Below are positions 7,439 through 10,080 of a stretch of 10,080 bases of DNA, in pieces. Position 1 is the stretch's first letter, and every line of letters begins with the position of its first letter. The notes under the pieces are model-generated. The model worked only from the letters and a program-made list of their open reading frames with translations, made no database searches and was not told the DNA's origin. Location of the stretch: contig JBEKNT010000248.1 of assembly GCA_049522565.1 (NCBI GenBank), positions 1 to 10,080 of the forward strand, read 5' to 3'. The position numbers were made by a program, and so were the translations under genes. The stretch is from JASHVB01 sp049522565 (GTDB taxonomy: Bacteria; Pseudomonadota; Alphaproteobacteria; Acetobacterales; Acetobacteraceae).

Positions 7439-7529
7439 CTCCCCCTCCCCTTGAGGGAGGAAGTTGGGGGGAGGGGTACGTGCGGCACGTACCCCTCCCC
7501 CCAACCCCCTCCCTCAAGGGGAGGGGGAG
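7439..7529. repeat. 91-bp near-perfect palindrome made of two inverted C-rich/G-rich units
   Basis: Two 45-base arms (7439-7483 and 7485-7529) are inverted copies of each other, differing at only two adjacent positions (TT against CC) and separated by a single base. The inner part is TACGTGC-G-GCACGTA. Each arm carries a CTCCCCCTCCC...GGGAGG unit related to the smaller palindromes near 1.04 and 10.05 kb. In RNA it would form a very stable hairpin of about 45 pairs. It separates two convergent transcription units and could stop or protect both. The near-identity of the arms points to recent duplication or gene-conversion-like repair. Confidence 0.85.
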
Positions 7530-7532
7530 TTG

Positions 7533-7636
7533 TTTCTTGCGAGAGGAGGCGAAACGACGCAGCAATCGCCGGCGTGGGGAGCCGCCGCAGCGCCTCCTGC
7601 GGGAGATTGCTGCGTCGCTTCGCGCCGCGCCATGAC
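7533..7636. repeat. REP-type bipartite palindrome (TTGCGAG...GCAATC family)
   Basis: The left half ends in CGACGCAGCAATC (7555-7567) and the right half begins with its exact inverse GATTGCTGCGTCG (7605-7617). Outside these the similarity continues: TTGCGAG-AGGAGGCGAA on the left, and CTTCGCGCCGCGCCATGAC inverted on the right. This is close to the abundant proteobacterial intergenic element that reads TCATTGCGAGGAGCGAAGCG followed by ACGAAGCAATC. The central 37 bases hold a small CCGCAG/CTGCGG hairpin. It abuts the 91-bp palindrome and ends 15 bases before the cofC stop codon. Confidence 0.75.
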
Positions 7637-7651
7637 CGGTTGCAGGACCGC

Positions 7652-8290
7652 CTACAAACCGAACGCCTCCAGCAGCGCCAGCGTCCGCGTCGGCAGGCGC
7701 GGCGCGCGCAGGAACATGCGCAGATCCGCCGGATGGTCGATGTCCATCGCAATGCCCGGCAGCCGCACGATGGTGGGCGCGATGCCGCAGCGCCTTGCCG
7801 CCGCCAGATGCGGGAAGTAGCTGTCGTCGCCGAACCGCAGCGGCACCGCCCCCGGCGGCGCGCACAGCACCGCGTTGGAGCCCAGTTCGTCATGCGCCGG
7901 CACGATGGTGAAGGATGGCGCCGGCAGGCCGGACGCCACCACCGCATCGATCTCCGCCGCGGTGACGCGTGGAATATCGCCAGGCAGCGTCAGCATCGCC
8001 CGCCCCTCCGCCGCCAGCGCGCGCGCCAGGCCCAGCACCGCGCCGGTGTGCCCGTCGCGCGCGCCGTCGGTCACCACGTGCGCGCCATAGCGCTGCGCCA
8101 GCGCCACCGCGCGAGGCTCGACCGTGTTGACCAGAATGCCCGCCAGGCGCCGCGCGCCCGCCAGCGCCGCCAGCACATCCTCCAGCATCGTCGCCGCCAG
8201 GATTTCCCGTTGCGCAGGCGTGAGCATGGCGGCCAGGCGTTGCTTCGCGCCGGTGAACACCTTCACCGGCACCGCGGCCCAGACGTTCAT
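7652..8290 (-). CDS. cofC: CofC/FbiD phospho-acid guanylyltransferase
   Basis: This 212-aa nucleotidyltransferase uses GTP to activate a three-carbon phospho-acid (2-phospholactate, phosphoenolpyruvate or 3-phosphoglycerate, depending on the organism) as a GDP diester for CofD. The family signature is clear: VPVKVFTGAKQRLA at 7-20, TLPGDIPRV at 101-109, SNAVL at 138-142, FGDDSYFPH at 153-161 and the C-terminal DIDHPADL at 183-190. Its ATG overlaps the cofD stop by 4 bp (ATGA), making it the last gene of the cofE-cofD-cofC operon. Where many CofC/FbiD proteins have a GLN-A-type segment after the second strand, this one reads DGHTGAVLGLA (79-89), which may bear on substrate choice. A longer open frame upstream is a shadow of cofD. 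Confidence 0.93.
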   Translation of the reverse strand: MNVWAAVPVKVFTGAKQRLAAMLTPAQREILAATMLEDVLAALAGARRLAGILVNTVEPRAVALAQRYGAHVVTDGARDGHTGAVLGLARALAAEGRAMLTLPGDIPRVTAAEIDAVVASGLPAPSFTIVPAHDELGSNAVLCAPPGAVPLRFGDDSYFPHLAAARRCGIAPTIVRLPGIAMDIDHPADLRMFLRAPRLPTRTLALLEAFGL

Positions 8291-9228
8291 CCCTTGCGAC
8301 GCCGCAACACGGCAGCGGCATCCAGCACGGTCTTCGCCAGCAACTCGCGATCCTCGATGGTCGTCATCAGCGTCTGCGCCAGAGTCACCCGCGCATCGAT
8401 CGACACCACCTCCGCCATGTCGGCGTGGTCGATGACGTAGCCGTCGAGCAAATCGCTGTAGCGTTGGGCGACCGTGCCGGCGGTGGGATCGAGGCCCAGC
8501 TCCGTCATCATCTTGGCCGTCGGGCCCTTCACCGCGCGGCCGGCGATGATCGGCGACACCGCGATCACCGGGGCGGCACAATGCGCCAACGCGGCGCGCA
8601 CGCCGGGCACCGCCAGGATCGGCTCGACGCTGATGAACGGGTTGGACGGGCAGATCACCACCGCTTCCAGCTTCGGGTCGGCGAGCGCGGCCATGAAGTC
8701 CGGGTGCGGGCGCGCGGTTTCGGCGCCGTGGAAGCGGAGTTCCCGCACCATCGGCTCGCAGCGGTTGCGCACGAAGTATTCCTGGAAATCCAGCCAGCCG
8801 GTGTCGGTGAGCAAGCGCGTGCGGACCGGATCGTCGCTCATCGGCACGACGCGCGGGCCGACGCCCAGGCGCGCGCACAGATCGGCGGTGATGGCGGACA
8901 GGCTTTCACCGGCGCGCAGCCGCCGCGTGCGTTCGATGTGCACGGCGAGGTCGCGGTCGCCCAGCTTGAACCAGGTTTCGCCGCCGATTGCCGCCAGGGT
9001 CTCCATGCAGGACCAGGTTTCGTCCGCGCGACCCCAGCCCACCTCGCGATTGGCCAGCCCCGCCAGGGTGTACACCACCGTGTCGATGTCGGGCGAGATC
9101 GCCAGGCCGAGGTGCTCGAAATCGTCGCCGGTGTTGACAACGACGAGCAATTGTTCGGGCGGCAGGATGCGCGATAGGCCAAGCGCCAGCTTGGCACCCC
9201 CGACGCCGCCGGACAGCGCGATAATCAC
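8287..9228 (-). CDS. cofD: CofD/FbiA 2-phospholactate transferase (F420-0 synthase)
   Basis: This 313-aa enzyme moves the phospho-acid from the CofC product onto Fo to give F420-0 or its dehydro form. Visible landmarks are the N-terminal SGGVGGAK at 6-13, NTGDD at 32-36, GLAISPDIDTVVYTLAG at 41-57, WFKLGDRDLA at 86-95, MSDDP at 130-134, CPSNPFISVEPIL at 193-205 and AVKGPTAKMM at 232-241. Length and motif order are those of a full CofD. The start codon is GTG, forced by the position of the glycine-rich motif and by a GTGA overlap with the cofE stop. Both flanking genes overlap it by 4 bp, so the three enzymes are probably translated in concert. All key segments are intact. Confidence 0.96.
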   Translation of the reverse strand: MIIALSGGVGGAKLALGLSRILPPEQLLVVVNTGDDFEHLGLAISPDIDTVVYTLAGLANREVGWGRADETWSCMETLAAIGGETWFKLGDRDLAVHIERTRRLRAGESLSAITADLCARLGVGPRVVPMSDDPVRTRLLTDTGWLDFQEYFVRNRCEPMVRELRFHGAETARPHPDFMAALADPKLEAVVICPSNPFISVEPILAVPGVRAALAHCAAPVIAVSPIIAGRAVKGPTAKMMTELGLDPTAGTVAQRYSDLLDGYVIDHADMAEVVSIDARVTLAQTLMTTIEDRELLAKTVLDAAAVLRRRKG

Positions 9229-9980
9229 CGGAACAGGTCCTCCTCGGGTGGCCGCACCAGTTCGTTAACCGGCGCGTCGGGCGCCGTCCAGGTGAGGCCG
9301 CGCACGACCACCACCGGCTGCGCCTCGGCCGCCTGGCCTTGCAGCAGCGAGGCGGCCGCGGCGATCTCGTCGGCGTAGCCGATGATGGTGACCTCCAGGG
9401 TGCGGCCGAACAGGTCCGGCTGGCCGCGCATGTCGATCAGCGAGGGCAGGCCGGCGGCGCCGATGGCGATGCCGGCGGTGCCGCGGCGCCAGGGCCGGCC
9501 GAAGCTGTCGCTGACGATGACGCCCAGGCGGACGCCGAATTTCTGCGCCAGCGCGGCGCGCAGGCGTTCGGCGGAGCCGTCCGGATCGACCGGCAAGAGC
9601 AGTGCGCGGTCGATACCGTCCAGAGGTGCCACGTTGGAATGGTCCACCCCGGCATTGGCCATCACGAAGCCCAGCCGGTGCTGCATGATCAGCAGGTTGG
9701 GCCGCGACCGCACCACGCGGGTGGATTCGGCGAGAATGACCTCGACCAGCCGCGGGTCCTTGCCGACCTCCGCGGCCAATGCGACGGCGCGCGCGGACGG
9801 GGTGACGGTGGCGAGGTCGATGCTGCGGCCTTCTGCCTTGGAAACGATCTTCTGCGCGATGACGAGCACGTCGCGGTCGTGCAACGGGCCCGCCCGATCG
9901 GCGATCAAGGCGGCGAGGTCGTCGCCCGGCTGGACCATGGGCAAGCCGGGGATGGCGAAGAGTTCGAGGCGCTGGGGCAT
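9225..9980 (-). CDS. cofE: CofE F420-0:gamma-glutamyl ligase, standalone
   Basis: This 251-aa GTP-dependent ligase adds gamma-linked glutamates to F420-0. Landmarks are GLPMVQPGDDLAALI at 12-26, AQKIVSKAEGR at 42-52, HRLGFVMANAGVDHSN at 101-116, LPVDPDG at 129-135 and VSDSFGRPWRRG at 156-167. The protein ends soon after the ligase domain. The C-terminal FMN-binding nitroreductase-like domain of mycobacterial FbiB, which reduces dehydro-F420-0, is absent. The ATG matches the family N-terminus, although the sequence before it (CTGCCACCCC on the coding strand) offers almost no Shine-Dalgarno site; a short leader or leaderless start is possible. It is the first gene of the cofE-cofD-cofC operon. 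No convincing promoter is seen in the 100 bases upstream, which hold a palindrome. Confidence 0.95.
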   Translation of the reverse strand: MPQRLELFAIPGLPMVQPGDDLAALIADRAGPLHDRDVLVIAQKIVSKAEGRSIDLATVTPSARAVALAAEVGKDPRLVEVILAESTRVVRSRPNLLIMQHRLGFVMANAGVDHSNVAPLDGIDRALLLPVDPDGSAERLRAALAQKFGVRLGVIVSDSFGRPWRRGTAGIAIGAAGLPSLIDMRGQPDLFGRTLEVTIIGYADEIAAAASLLQGQAAEAQPVVVVRGLTWTAPDAPVNELVRPPEEDLFR

Positions 9981-10038
9981 GGGGTGGCAGCTTAGCCCGC
10001 CCGTGCCGCATGCGGGAGATGCGGGGTGAGCCTACAAC

Positions 10039-10067
10039 ACTCCCCCTCCCACAAGGGGAGGGGGAGT
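10039..10067. repeat. C-rich/G-rich palindrome, dispersed family, copy at the right edge
   Basis: The arms ACTCCCCCTCCC and GGGAGGGGGAGT are exact 12-base inverted copies around the five-base loop ACAAG. It is the cleanest copy of the family seen also at 1.04 kb and, doubled, at 7.48 kb. It lies 58 bases upstream of cofE. Either it ends transcription of a gene beyond the window or it is a passive intergenic repeat. Confidence 0.75.
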
Positions 10068-10080
10068 ATTCTACTCTCCA

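Noticed and set aside
7439..7636. Possible CRISPR array or insertion sequence in the repeat-rich spacer
   Set aside because: The repeats are inverted rather than direct with regular spacers, and there is no transposase open frame or target-site duplication.
8291..8878. Extension of the cofC frame upstream to a 408-aa protein
   Set aside because: It overlaps cofD in another frame and has shadow-like composition; CofC begins naturally at the ATG overlapping the cofD stop.

Overview
The window is high-GC (roughly two-thirds G+C by eye) bacterial DNA with dense, often overlapping genes. It reads as an alphaproteobacterium. The reasons are a small protein resembling the alphaproteobacterial DUF1150 family and intergenic palindromes of the kind scattered through alphaproteobacterial chromosomes. 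I cannot name a genus; an Acetobacteraceae-like host is a guess.

The theme is coenzyme F420, a deazaflavin cofactor that is standard in Actinobacteria and methanogens but patchy in Proteobacteria. All the enzymes classically needed to build F420 are encoded here, in two blocks. In the first block (about 2.1-5.4 kb, plus strand) a luciferase-like oxidoreductase gene overlaps fbiC by 4 bp. fbiC is the fused CofG-CofH Fo synthase that makes the deazaflavin chromophore. In the second block (about 7.65-9.98 kb, minus strand) cofE-cofD-cofC form a tight operon with 4-bp overlaps. CofC activates the three-carbon phospho-acid, CofD transfers it to Fo, and CofE adds glutamates. CofE lacks the C-terminal reductase domain of mycobacterial FbiB, which leaves the tail chemistry open (PEP, phospholactate or 3-phosphoglycerate).

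Left edge (0-2.0 kb, minus strand): two tandem luciferase-like monooxygenase (LLM) genes, about 69% identical by hand count, diverge from the third LLM gene across an 89-bp gap. All three are probable F420-dependent oxidoreductases, so the locus couples cofactor supply to its users. Middle (5.47-6.45 kb, minus strand): a COG1237-type metallo-beta-lactamase-fold hydrolase converges on fbiC. Between the two F420 blocks lie two small plus-strand genes (a 65-aa single-helix membrane protein and the DUF1150-like protein). A 0.3-kb convergent spacer follows, packed with palindromic repeats, including a 91-bp near-perfect palindrome.

No tRNA, rRNA, CRISPR array, transposase or recognisable transcriptional regulator is visible.
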